Position numbers and translations under genes: made by a program | Part shown: one piece after another, positions 1 to 7,867 of the stretch | Position numbering within the stretch: position 1 is the stretch's first letter | Layout: the number at the start of each line of letters is the position of its first letter | DNA from: Weimeria sp002480925 | GTDB lineage: Bacteria; Bacillota; Clostridia; Lachnospirales; Lachnospiraceae | Assembly: GCF_052064335.1 (NCBI RefSeq) | Contig: NZ_JBQHVU010000003.1 | Span: 1 to 64,000, forward strand | Direction of reading: 5' to 3' | Length of the DNA: 64,000 bases | Notes under the pieces: model-generated | Told to the model about the DNA's origin: nothing | What the model saw: the letters and a program-made list of their open reading frames with translations, nothing else | The model's database searches: none

Positions 1-321
1 CGCGGATGAGCAGGCGCGAAGCGACTGCGAATCGGCACCGCTCATTTATTGGAAGTGCGAAAGCGCGAATGCGCGGATGCAATAGCGCGAACGCGCGGAT
101 GAGCAGGCGCGGAGCGACTGCGAATCGGCACCGCTCATTTATTGGAAGTGCGAAAGCGCGAATGCGCGGATGCAATAGCGCGAACGCGCGGATGAGCAGG
201 CGCGAAGCGACTGCGAATCGGCAGCGCTCATTTATTGGAAGTGCGAAAGCGCGAACGCGCGGATGCAATAGCGCGAATGCGCGGATGAGCAGGCGCGAAG
301 CGACTGCGAATCGGCACCGCT
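1..321. repeat. 93-bp tandem repeat, about 3.5 copies
   Basis: Copies begin at 1, 94, 187 and 280, exactly 93 bp apart, and the last is cut off near 321. The unit is rich in GCGCGAA and GCGCGGATG words and contains CGGCACCGCTCA. Copies differ by only a few bases. Because 93 is a multiple of three, the array reads open on the plus strand and mimics a repetitive protein. Nothing suggests that it is coding: there is no ribosome-binding site, and composition is dominated by short CG-rich words. The array runs up to the ribosome-binding site of the aminopeptidase gene. A diverged relative lies at 22571-22800. The left end is cut by the window. Confidence 0.9.
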
Positions 322-352
322 CTGAGGAAACTTTTTTATGGAAAGGAATATT

Positions 353-1750
353 ATGGACAAAAAGAACGCATGGCTTAAGTACAAAGAGGAGAAGGATAGA
401 AAAAAGGTAATGGATTTCGGTGAGGACTACAGGAAATTTTTAAGCTGCAGCAAGACCGAGCGTGAGTGCACATCATTTTTTGCTAAGCAGGCAGAGAAGG
501 ATGGCTTTCGTAATCTTGATGAAATAATAGCTAAGAACGGCACCATAAAGCCGGGAGACAAGCTCTACCGTACCAACCGCGGCAAGAATATAGCTCTTTT
601 CGTGATAGGAGAGGAGCCGGTTTCAGAGGGAATGAATATTCTTGGAGCCCATATAGATTCTCCGAGAATGGACTTAAAGCAGGTACCTCTTTATGAGGAT
701 ACAGAGATGGCAATGCTTGATACGCATTATTATGGCGGAATCAAGAAGTATCAGTGGGTTACTCTTCCTCTGGCTCTTCATGGAGTCATCGCGAAAAAGG
801 ATGGGACAGTCGTTGAAGTAAATGTGGGAGAGGATCCATCTGACCCGGTATTCGGAGTATCGGATCTCCTTATCCATCTTGCAGATACCCAGATGAAGAA
901 GACAGGCGCCAAGGTCGTTGAGGGAGAGGACCTGAATGTAATGATCGGGACCATCCCTCTTGAGAAGGCATCTGATGATAAGGAAGAAAAGGATCAGGTA
1001 AAGAAGAACATCCTTGAGATCCTTAGGGATAAATATGATATAGAGGAGGATGATTTCCTTTCTGCGGAGATAGTGGTGCTTCCGGCAGGAGAGGCCAGGG
1101 ATTACGGCTTTGACAGGAGCTGCATAATGGGCTATGGCCATGATGACAAGGTATGCGCATATCCGTCCTACAGGGCAATAGCAGATACAGATGCAGGAAA
1201 GAGGACCTATGCCTGCCTGCTTGTTGATAAGGAGGAGATCGGATCGGTCGGTGCTACAGGAATGGAATCAAAGTTCTTCAGGAATACGGTCGCAGAGATC
1301 CTTCATCTGAGCGGAGATGATTCACCGATTTCAGTTATGAGAGCCATGGAACGCTCAAGAGCACTTTCCTCAGACGTATCCGCAGCCTTTGATCCTAATT
1401 ATCCGGATGTATTCGAAAAGAAGAACAGCTGCTATTTCGGACATGGACTCGTGATCAATAAGTACACAGGAGCAAGAGGAAAGTCAGGAAGCAATGATGC
1501 GACAGCAGAGTATATGGCTATGATCAGAAAGACATTTGATGATGCTGATGTCAGCTTCCAGACAGCAGAGCTTGGAAAGGTAGACCAGGGAGGCGGCGGA
1601 ACTATAGCCTATATTCTCGGAAACTACGATATGGACGTTATAGACAGCGGAGTAGCAGTGCTTTCGATGCATTCTCCATGGGAGATTATCTCGAAGGTGG
1701 ATCTGTACGAGGCATACAGAGGCTATATAGCATTCCTCCATACATGCTGA
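353..1750 (+). CDS. M18 family aminopeptidase
   Basis: Cytoplasmic dinuclear-zinc aminopeptidase that removes N-terminal residues from peptides. The 465-residue length fits the M18 (aspartyl aminopeptidase / aminopeptidase I) family. Visible metal and catalytic motifs are GAHIDSPRMD (His near residue 100), DKEEIGSVG in the middle, and SMHSPWE near the C terminus. I chose ATG 353 because GAAAGGA lies 5 to 6 bases upstream. An in-frame ATG at 338 would add MERNI and is also preceded by a weaker GAGGA. It is the first gene after the tandem repeat. murB follows within 8 bases, so the two are probably cotranscribed. I did not find a clear promoter upstream. Confidence 0.9.
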   Translation: MDKKNAWLKYKEEKDRKKVMDFGEDYRKFLSCSKTERECTSFFAKQAEKDGFRNLDEIIAKNGTIKPGDKLYRTNRGKNIALFVIGEEPVSEGMNILGAHIDSPRMDLKQVPLYEDTEMAMLDTHYYGGIKKYQWVTLPLALHGVIAKKDGTVVEVNVGEDPSDPVFGVSDLLIHLADTQMKKTGAKVVEGEDLNVMIGTIPLEKASDDKEEKDQVKKNILEILRDKYDIEEDDFLSAEIVVLPAGEARDYGFDRSCIMGYGHDDKVCAYPSYRAIADTDAGKRTYACLLVDKEEIGSVGATGMESKFFRNTVAEILHLSGDDSPISVMRAMERSRALSSDVSAAFDPNYPDVFEKKNSCYFGHGLVINKYTGARGKSGSNDATAEYMAMIRKTFDDADVSFQTAELGKVDQGGGGTIAYILGNYDMDVIDSGVAVLSMHSPWEIISKVDLYEAYRGYIAFLHTC

Positions 1751-1757
1751 GGTGGCC

Positions 1758-2699
1758 ATGGGGTCAATAGAAACAGATTTAAGAGAGATAATAACTGAAA
1801 AGGATGCGCTTCATATCGACGAACCGATGAAGAGGCATACGACATTCGGAGTAGGCGGCAGGGCGGATATATTTATAGATGTATCCATAGATGAGCTTGC
1901 TTCGGTAATGGCCTGTCTCAGAAGGCATGAAATTCCGGTTACAGTGGTAGGAAACGGAAGCAATCTGCTGGTTTCAGATAGTGGGATCCGTGGAGCGGTC
2001 CTCTGTATAGGAAGAAGGATTAACCGTACAGAGGTAAAAAAGGATCAGGATAATGCCATGATAAGCTGTCAGGCAGGAGCGCTCCTGCCCAGGGTGGCAA
2101 TGATGGCAGCGGATCAGGCCTTATCAGGCCTGGAATTCGCAGCTGGTATACCCGGAACTATTGGCGGAGCCGTTTATATGAATGCCGGAGCCTTCGGAGG
2201 AGATATGAGCGAGATAGTTTCCTCTGTCACGACCATAACAGAGGATGGCGAGATAAAGGATTACAGCGCTTGTCAGGTAGGCTTCGGATACAGGAAGAGC
2301 ATCTTTTCAGAGAAGAATGAGATAATCACAGGAGCTGTTCTGTCGCTTCGGCCAGGAGATCCTTCCGAGATAAGGGAAAGGATTAAGTCTATTTGTGATA
2401 AAAGAAAAAAAAGCCAGCCTACAGGAGTAAGAAGCGCCGGATCGACGTTTCGGAAGGCCGGGGACGGTGATCTGATCTCGGATCTGACACCAGCCTGGAG
2501 GCTTATACAGCAGGCCGGTATGAAGGACGCAAGAGTGGGAGGTGCCCTTGTATCTCCAAAGCATTCGGGATTTGTAGTAAATGACGGGAGCGCAACAGCC
2601 GGGGATATCTACCAGCTGATCTGCGCTATAAAGGAGCGGGTAAAGGAAGAAACCGGAGTGGAACTGGAGCCGGAGGTAAAGCTTTTAGGAGAATTCTGA
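1758..2699 (+). CDS. murB: UDP-N-acetylenolpyruvoylglucosamine reductase
   Basis: FAD-dependent, NADPH-using reductase for the second committed step of peptidoglycan precursor synthesis (enolpyruvyl-UDP-GlcNAc to UDP-MurNAc), in the cytoplasm. FAD-binding motifs are GVGGRAD, GNGSNLLVSD and PGTIGGAVYMNAGAFGG. The GSTFRK motif carries the catalytic serine, and EPEVKLLG at the C terminus carries the glutamate. About 313 residues, typical of the shorter type II MurB. ATG 1758 is preferred over GTG 1752 because AGGTGG sits just upstream at suitable spacing. It overlaps rapZ by one base (TGATG), so translation is probably coupled. Confidence 0.95.
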   Translation: MGSIETDLREIITEKDALHIDEPMKRHTTFGVGGRADIFIDVSIDELASVMACLRRHEIPVTVVGNGSNLLVSDSGIRGAVLCIGRRINRTEVKKDQDNAMISCQAGALLPRVAMMAADQALSGLEFAAGIPGTIGGAVYMNAGAFGGDMSEIVSSVTTITEDGEIKDYSACQVGFGYRKSIFSEKNEIITGAVLSLRPGDPSEIRERIKSICDKRKKSQPTGVRSAGSTFRKAGDGDLISDLTPAWRLIQQAGMKDARVGGALVSPKHSGFVVNDGSATAGDIYQLICAIKERVKEETGVELEPEVKLLGEF

Positions 2700-3559
2700 T
2701 GGAACTTGTGATCATAACAGGAATGTCGGGAGCAGGAAAACATACAGCGTTCAAGATCCTCGAGGATATGGGCTACAACTGTGTGGACAATCTCCCTATA
2801 GCCCTGCTGAGGAGCTTTGCTGATCTGGCGGCAGGAAACCCCAACAGCGAGAAGGTTGCTGTCGGAATAGATATAAGGAGCAGGACTCCTATATCGAAGC
2901 TCGAGGGGATCCTCGATGAGCTGGACAGTGATGGCAGAAGAGTAAAGATCCTTTACCTTGAGGCCGATGATCAGGTCCTGGTAAAGAGATTCAAGGAGAA
3001 CAGGAGGACACCGCCCCTGTCAGAGGGCAGAAGGACAATAGATGCGATCCATGCGGAAAGGGAAGCGATAGCCTTCCTGAAGAGGAGAGCGGACTATATA
3101 ATAGATACTTCCCACCTTCTGGTCAGGGACCTAAAGACAGAGCTCACAGAGATATTTTCAGAGGGAGCGGATTACAAGAGCTTAAACATCACTATCCTCT
3201 CATTCGGATTCAAATACGGTATACCTTCTGATGCGGATCTGGTCTTTGATGTCCGCTTCCTGCCGAATCCCTATTATGATGAAAGACTGCGGCCTCTGAC
3301 AGGTAATGACCGGGAGATAGTCGATTATGTCATGTCTTCGGATAAGGCCCATGAATTTGTAGAAAAGCTTGATGATCTGATAAGCTTTCTGATACCTGAG
3401 TATATAAGCGAGGGCAAGACCGAGCTCGTGATCTGCTTCGGCTGCACAGGAGGAAGACACAGGTCGGTCACTATAGCAAGACAGGTCTATAAGATGCTGC
3501 TTAAGCATGAGGGCGATTATGGCCTTAGGATTGAGCACAGGGATATAGACAAGGGATAG
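2699..3559 (+). CDS. rapZ: RapZ/YvcJ-family nucleotide-binding protein
   Basis: Homologue of RapZ (YvcJ), a P-loop protein that in other bacteria acts as an RNase adaptor and amino-sugar sensor. 286 residues. The N-terminal P-loop reads GMSGAGKHTA, so the Ser/Thr that normally follows GK is His15. EDMGYNCVDNLP follows as in the family. The C terminus shows FGCTGGRHRSV, the family's sugar-phosphate-binding region. The start overlaps the murB stop, and whiA follows directly. In Bacillus the order is yvcJ-yvcK-whiA-crh. Here yvcK is absent and rapZ abuts whiA. Target RNA or partner cannot be told from sequence. Confidence 0.93.
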   Translation: MELVIITGMSGAGKHTAFKILEDMGYNCVDNLPIALLRSFADLAAGNPNSEKVAVGIDIRSRTPISKLEGILDELDSDGRRVKILYLEADDQVLVKRFKENRRTPPLSEGRRTIDAIHAEREAIAFLKRRADYIIDTSHLLVRDLKTELTEIFSEGADYKSLNITILSFGFKYGIPSDADLVFDVRFLPNPYYDERLRPLTGNDREIVDYVMSSDKAHEFVEKLDDLISFLIPEYISEGKTELVICFGCTGGRHRSVTIARQVYKMLLKHEGDYGLRIEHRDIDKG

Positions 3560-3571
3560 AGGTGGAAGCTT

Positions 3572-4444
3572 ACGTCATTTGCATCTGATGTGAAAAAAGA
3601 GCTGCTGACCATTACCCCACAGGCAAGGCATTGCCGGATAGCTGAGATAGCTGGGATCTCGGCCTGCATAGCGAAAAGCGTCCCGGAAGGGATAATGGTC
3701 GAGACAGAGAATGCAGCTGTTTTTGAAAAATACTTTACTTTATTAGAACAAACGATTAATATAAAGGATGTTGACCCGAAAGGTCTCATAAGTGTAACTG
3801 ATCAGAAGAAGCTTCTGGAGGTGCTGAAAAAGAATGATGCAGATCTCATGACAGCAGAGCCTGTGGTGATACAGCAGGACTGCTGCAGGAGGTCTTTTCT
3901 CCGTGGATTCTTTTTGTGTGCCGGTTCGGTTTCCAATCCTGAGAAGTCATATCATTTCGAGATGGTATGTAAAAGTCAGGCGCAGGCCGATCAGGTTATG
4001 TCACTTCTTCTGGGAGCAGGCACCTGTCCCAGGATGATCGTAAGAAAGGGTCATCAGGTGGTTTACCTGAAGGAGGGCGACCAGATAGAAACGATCCTTG
4101 GTATACTCGGAGCATCAAAGGCATTCATGCGCTTTGAAAATACGAGGATCCTTAAGGAAATGCGTGAGAATGTCAATCGTCAGGTGAACTGTGAGACCTC
4201 CAATATCAGGAAATCGGTCAGTGCTGCGGTAAGGCAGATAGAAGACATCAGATTCCTTCAGGAGAATGGAAGCTATTCACTTCTCAATGATAATCTGAGA
4301 GAGGCAGCTGAACTGAGACTGCAGTTTCCTGATATGCCGCTTAATGAGCTGGGGAAGAGGTGCCTTCCCCCGGTAGGGAAGTCCGGGATCAACCACAGAC
4401 TGCGGAAGATAGGACAGATAGCAGATAGTATCAGAAATAAATGA
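3572..4444 (+). CDS. whiA: WhiA-family DNA-binding regulator, probable ACG start
   Basis: WhiA combines a LAGLIDADG-like N-terminal half with a C-terminal helix-turn-helix and binds DNA to influence division or sporulation genes. The C terminus shows the hallmark LPPVGKSGINHRLRK. The family N terminus is normally M-S-F-x-S-D-V-K-x-E. Here the codons at 3572 read ACG-TCA-TTT-GCA-TCT-GAT-GTG-AAA, so the initiator position is ACG. A good ribosome-binding site, AGAGGTGG (3558-3565), lies 6 bases before that ACG. The next usable start is GTG 3590, which lacks a site and would remove the conserved SFASD segment. The protein is 290 residues from 3572. The rapZ stop is 13 bases upstream. Confidence 0.88.
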   Translation, partial: TSFASDVKKELLTITPQARHCRIAEIAGISACIAKSVPEGIMVETENAAVFEKYFTLLEQTINIKDVDPKGLISVTDQKKLLEVLKKNDADLMTAEPVVIQQDCCRRSFLRGFFLCAGSVSNPEKSYHFEMVCKSQAQADQVMSLLLGAGTCPRMIVRKGHQVVYLKEGDQIETILGILGASKAFMRFENTRILKEMRENVNRQVNCETSNIRKSVSAAVRQIEDIRFLQENGSYSLLNDNLREAAELRLQFPDMPLNELGKRCLPPVGKSGINHRLRKIGQIADSIRNK

Positions 4445-4461
4445 ATGGAGGATTATATTTC

Positions 4462-4710
4462 ATGAAAAAGGACGTTACTATCCAGATGAAGGAGTCGCTT
4501 GAGGCTACTCCTATCGCGCACCTGGTGCAGCTTGCCAATCAGTACCAGAGCAGCATCTATCTTGAGATGGATTCCAAGAAGGTAAATGCAAAGAGCATAA
4601 TGGGGATGATGAGTCTTGCTCTTACAAGAGGCTCTGTTGTTACGATCGATGCACAGGGTGAGGATGATGAGAAGGCTGTGACAGCCATCGAAGGCTTTCT
4701 CACTAAATAA
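4462..4710 (+). CDS. crh: Crh-like HPr-family regulatory protein
   Basis: An 82-residue HPr fold. The phosphotransfer histidine is replaced: the loop reads SLEATPIAH where HPr has GIHARPA, so the His15 equivalent is Glu14 and the Arg17 equivalent is Thr16. The regulatory serine region is kept (NAKSIMGMMSL, Ser45 matching Ser46). This is the pattern of Crh, which cannot carry PTS phosphate but can be phosphorylated by HPr kinase and act with CcpA in carbon catabolite control. Position after whiA is the same as in Bacillus. I chose ATG 4462 (GGAGG at 4447-4451). An ATG at 4441 overlapping the whiA stop would add seven residues. Confidence 0.85.
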   Translation: MKKDVTIQMKESLEATPIAHLVQLANQYQSSIYLEMDSKKVNAKSIMGMMSLALTRGSVVTIDAQGEDDEKAVTAIEGFLTK

Positions 4711-4728
4711 AGGGACGGGATATTTTTC

Positions 4729-5658
4729 ATGGGGAAAAAACTTCTGTTTATTTACAATCCGCATTCAGGACGCGGTATGATCAGAATGAGTCTGTCCGAT
4801 ATAATTGAGATCATGGTCAGAGCCGGTTACGAGGTGAGCGTCTATCCGACACAGAAGCCAAAGGATGCGATGGAGCAGACTCTATCTCACGGGGGTGAAT
4901 ATGACAGAATAGTCGTAAGCGGCGGGGACGGCACACTTGATGAGGTAGTCACTGGCGTGATGAAGTCGGGACTGGATGTGCCTGTGGGATATATTCCTGC
5001 CGGTAGCACAAATGATTTCGGTGCATCCCTTGGTATTCCAAAGGATATGACACAGGCTGCAAATATAGCATCCTGGGGCATTCCAAGGGCATTTGACGTG
5101 GGAAGGTTCGGAGATGATTATTTCGTTTATGTAGCGGCCTTCGGCATTTTTACCCAGACTGCCTACAGCACCAGTCAGCAGCTTAAGAATGTTCTGGGGC
5201 ATTCAGCCTATATACTGTCTGCCTTCAAGCAGCTTCGGGACATTCCATCATACAGGATGCAGGTGGAGTACGACGGAAATGTGCTCTATGATGAATTCAT
5301 CTTCGGTATGGTCACCAATACCCTGTCTGTAGGTGGTATCAAGGGCATTATACCGGGAGACAAGAAGCTCGATGACGGCCTTTTCGAGGTGACGCTTGTG
5401 AAGACACCGAAGAATCCCATGGAGTTAAACGAGATAGTCGGAGGACTTACAGGTGTCCTCAAGGATGCCGATACCGATATGGTAAGCTCCTTCCAGACTA
5501 GGAGCATAGTCTTCACGACGGCTGAGGAGATTCCCTGGACGCTTGACGGAGAATACGGAGGAAGCGTCAGCAAGGTCCAGATAGAAAATCTGCACCGGAA
5601 AATGAACATAGTGGTTGAATCAGATCAGAAAAAAGCTTATAATGTGAGCGATGAATGA
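4729..5658 (+). CDS. YegS/DagK-type lipid kinase
   Basis: A 309-residue member of the diacylglycerol/sphingosine kinase-like family that phosphorylates a membrane lipid from the cytoplasmic face. Motifs: NPHSGRG at the N terminus, SGGDGTLDEVV (the GGDGT nucleotide-binding motif), and PAGSTNDFG. LDGE sits near the C terminus. The exact lipid substrate is not readable. It follows the crh-like gene by 18 bases and probably ends the murB-rapZ-whiA-crh transcription unit, with fba starting 30 bases later on its own strong ribosome-binding site. Confidence 0.88.
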   Translation: MGKKLLFIYNPHSGRGMIRMSLSDIIEIMVRAGYEVSVYPTQKPKDAMEQTLSHGGEYDRIVVSGGDGTLDEVVTGVMKSGLDVPVGYIPAGSTNDFGASLGIPKDMTQAANIASWGIPRAFDVGRFGDDYFVYVAAFGIFTQTAYSTSQQLKNVLGHSAYILSAFKQLRDIPSYRMQVEYDGNVLYDEFIFGMVTNTLSVGGIKGIIPGDKKLDDGLFEVTLVKTPKNPMELNEIVGGLTGVLKDADTDMVSSFQTRSIVFTTAEEIPWTLDGEYGGSVSKVQIENLHRKMNIVVESDQKKAYNVSDE

Positions 5659-5688
5659 CAATCAGCATACAAAACGGAGGAAAAGTCA

Positions 5689-6552
5689 ATGTTAGTAAAT
5701 GCTGCCGATATGTTAAAGGAAGCAAGAAAGGGTCATTATGCAGTTGGCCATTTCAATATCAACAATCTTGAGTGGACCAAGTCGATCCTTCTCACAGCTG
5801 AGGAGCTTAAGAGCCCTGTTATCCTCGGAGTATCAGAGGGTGCAGGAAAGTATATGACAGGCTTCAAGACTGTTGCCGCAATGGTAAAGGCAATGGATGA
5901 GAGCTTAGGTATCACGGTTCCGGTGGCTCTTCATCTTGATCATGGTACATTCGAGGGCTGCTATAAGTGTATCGATGCAGGATTCACATCAATCATGTAT
6001 GATGGATCTCATGATGATATCGAGACTAATGTCAATAATACAAAGGAGCTCGTATCAGTAGCTCATCATCTCGGAATGTCGATCGAGGCTGAGGTAGGCG
6101 GAATCGGCGGAGAAGAGGACGGAGTAGTCAGCATGGGTGAGTGCGCTGATCCAGAGGAGTGCGAGAGAGTAGCCAGCCTTGGAGTAGATATGCTCGCAGC
6201 CGGAATCGGAAATATCCATGGAGTATATCCGGAGGGATGGCCGGGACTTCGTTTTGATGTTCTTGAGAATATCAAGGCAAAGGTAGGAGAGATGCCGCTC
6301 GTTCTTCATGGTGGTACAGGAATCCCTGATGATATGGTAAAGAAGGCCATTACTCTCGGAGTATCAAAGGTAAACGTAAATACCGAGTGCCAGCTTGTAT
6401 TCGCAGAGGCTACAAGACAGTACATAGAGGCAGGCAAGGATAAGGAAGGCAAGGGATTCGATCCTCGTAAGCTTCTTGCACCGGGCGCTGAGGCAATCAA
6501 GGCAAAGGTTAAGGAGAAGATGGAGCTTTTCGGTTCTGTAGGAAAGGCCTGA
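5689..6552 (+). CDS. fba: Fructose-bisphosphate aldolase, class II
   Basis: Zinc-dependent aldolase cleaving fructose 1,6-bisphosphate to dihydroxyacetone phosphate and glyceraldehyde 3-phosphate, a cytosolic glycolytic and gluconeogenic enzyme. 287 residues. The zinc and substrate motifs HLDHGTF, the GNIHGVY segment and the C-terminal HGGTGIPDD are all present. GGAGG lies about 7 bases before ATG 5689. A strong intrinsic terminator starts 13 bases after the stop, so it ends its transcription unit. An abundant glycolytic enzyme next to a Crh-like carbon regulator is suggestive but not proof of shared control. Confidence 0.96.
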   Translation: MLVNAADMLKEARKGHYAVGHFNINNLEWTKSILLTAEELKSPVILGVSEGAGKYMTGFKTVAAMVKAMDESLGITVPVALHLDHGTFEGCYKCIDAGFTSIMYDGSHDDIETNVNNTKELVSVAHHLGMSIEAEVGGIGGEEDGVVSMGECADPEECERVASLGVDMLAAGIGNIHGVYPEGWPGLRFDVLENIKAKVGEMPLVLHGGTGIPDDMVKKAITLGVSKVNVNTECQLVFAEATRQYIEAGKDKEGKGFDPRKLLAPGAEAIKAKVKEKMELFGSVGKA

Positions 6553-6564
6553 TAAGACTTATCG

Positions 6565-6594
6565 GGGTGCGCATGGCGCACCCTTTATTTTTTT
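6565..6594 (+). terminator. Intrinsic terminator after fba
   Basis: Perfect 8-bp stem GGGTGCGC / GCGCACCC with loop ATG, followed by a T-rich run. The T-run lies only on the plus strand, so it ends fba transcription. Confidence 0.93.
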
Positions 6595-6601
6595 GCAGGG
6601 A

Positions 6602-7762
6602 TCAGAGGCGCTGTATGTGTCGCTGCTTCTTTACCAGGTAGAGGACAGAGTCTGCTGCATTGACAAGCTCCCTTACAGTGTGGGTGGTAAGAGGATCATA
6701 TCTGACACAGCCAATGCTAAGCGACAGGTTATAGATATGGTCGCCTGACTTATTTGACATAGAGATGAGACGCTGGATCCTGGCGGATATCCGGTTGTTC
6801 TCCGAGGATGATTCGGACTGAAGTATGATAGTGAATTCGTCTCCGCCGTATCTTGCGGCAAGAGCCCTCTTTCCGCATTCGGCTATACCGCTCTCAAGGA
6901 TCTCTGCAACCTCCTTTAAGGCTATGTCTCCCTGAACATGGCCGAAGCTGTCGTTTATGGTCTTGAAGAAATCAACATCGATCATGAAAAGAAACAGGCC
7001 TGATTCGGATGGACTTTTCATCCAGTGCGAGATCGTATGGAAGAGGGCTCTGCGGTTTGAAAGACCGGTAAGGGAATCATACTTGACGCCGCTCTCGATA
7101 AGGTATGTATAAAGCAGAAATATGGTTATGGCAAGAGACGGAGCAAGGAGAGGCAGTCGTCTGAAATATAGCTGCAGCAGACTTGCTGCGACAGGTATCA
7201 GAGGACAGAGCGAGTTTGCGAAAAAGGTGGTCCTCTCAAAATAATTTTTCTCCCTTGATATGTTCTGCGTTGATCTGACAGCACATACTGCGAGATATAC
7301 AAAAGGAAAGATATACTGAAGTATGAAGAGCCTCCCTCTGACATAGAAGAGATCTGATCCTACATGAAATAGGAAACCTGTCCATGGATTCGTGATCAGA
7401 AGGAGGGCATGGAGATAGACAATAGCTCCGGACAGGATCATGCTAAGCCTCCATGCAGAGAAGGCGGTCCGTCTGATCGCCTCGGATAAGAGCAGCCATA
7501 TTAAGCCTATGAAGGTCAGGGAGAAAAAATATATGCTCTTTGTGATATAATCGAGAGTCCTGTTTCCGGGTATGCAGCCGGAATCCATAAGCTGCCAGAT
7601 GGTATCACACGTGATATTTATGACCATAAGAGCAATGCCAGAGACAAAATACTGCCATTGGTTTATCAGCTCTGAGCCTATGCTCTTTATAAGTATTGTA
7701 AGAAGCATGATAACGCTGACTGCGTTTACTTCTATATATAAAGCAAGTGGGTTATATATCAT
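6602..7762 (-). CDS. Membrane GGDEF protein, putative diguanylate cyclase
   Basis: The 386-residue protein has an N-terminal half of about six to seven hydrophobic segments (residues about 10-220) and a C-terminal GGDEF domain. Motifs are DSLTGLSNRRAL, DVDFFKTINDSFGH and ARYGGDEF, so the active-site signature is intact and cyclic-di-GMP synthesis is expected. No RxxD inhibitory site precedes GGDEF. Start at 7762 is favoured by AGAGGAGAGG just upstream on the minus strand; a start at 7822 would fall in the promoter. It is monocistronic and convergent with fba. The sensory input of the membrane part is unknown. Confidence 0.88.
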   Translation of the reverse strand: MIYNPLALYIEVNAVSVIMLLTILIKSIGSELINQWQYFVSGIALMVINITCDTIWQLMDSGCIPGNRTLDYITKSIYFFSLTFIGLIWLLLSEAIRRTAFSAWRLSMILSGAIVYLHALLLITNPWTGFLFHVGSDLFYVRGRLFILQYIFPFVYLAVCAVRSTQNISREKNYFERTTFFANSLCPLIPVAASLLQLYFRRLPLLAPSLAITIFLLYTYLIESGVKYDSLTGLSNRRALFHTISHWMKSPSESGLFLFMIDVDFFKTINDSFGHVQGDIALKEVAEILESGIAECGKRALAARYGGDEFTIILQSESSSENNRISARIQRLISMSNKSGDHIYNLSLSIGCVRYDPLTTHTVRELVNAADSVLYLVKKQRHIQRL

Positions 7763-7793
7763 AAGCCTCTCCTCTTCTCTTTTTCCCGAAACG

Positions 7794-7822
7794 ATTATAC
7801 TATTCTTATATGGAAAGGTCAA
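7794..7822 (-). promoter_or_regulatory. Promoter of the membrane GGDEF gene
   Basis: On the minus strand, TTGACC (7822-7817), a 17-base spacer and TATAAT (7799-7794). It is back to back with the rsmB promoter, with 10 bases between the two -35 boxes. Confidence 0.8.
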
Positions 7823-7832
7823 ACTGGCATAT

Positions 7833-7861
7833 TTGTCAGATAGGGAGATTTATGATATAGT
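7833..7861 (+). promoter_or_regulatory. Promoter of the rsmB operon (leaderless)
   Basis: TTGTCA (7833-7838), a 17-base spacer and TATAGT (7856-7861). The rsmB ATG begins at 7868, where transcription is expected to start, so the mRNA probably has no 5' leader. No ribosome-binding site precedes that ATG. Confidence 0.75.
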
Positions 7862-7867
7862 AGCCCC

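Noticed and set aside
1..321. CRISPR array
   Set aside because: Units are contiguous 93-bp copies without variable spacers and there are no cas genes.
6..410. 134-residue repetitive reading frame over the window start
   Set aside because: It is the open frame of a 93-bp tandem DNA repeat, has no ribosome-binding site and overlaps the real aminopeptidase start in another frame.
3590..3592. GTG start for whiA
   Set aside because: It removes the conserved SFASDV N terminus and has no ribosome-binding site, unlike ACG 3572.
6602..7762. Feedback I-site in the GGDEF proteins
   Set aside because: The residues five positions before GGDEF are not RxxD in this protein or in the one at 41892-43526.
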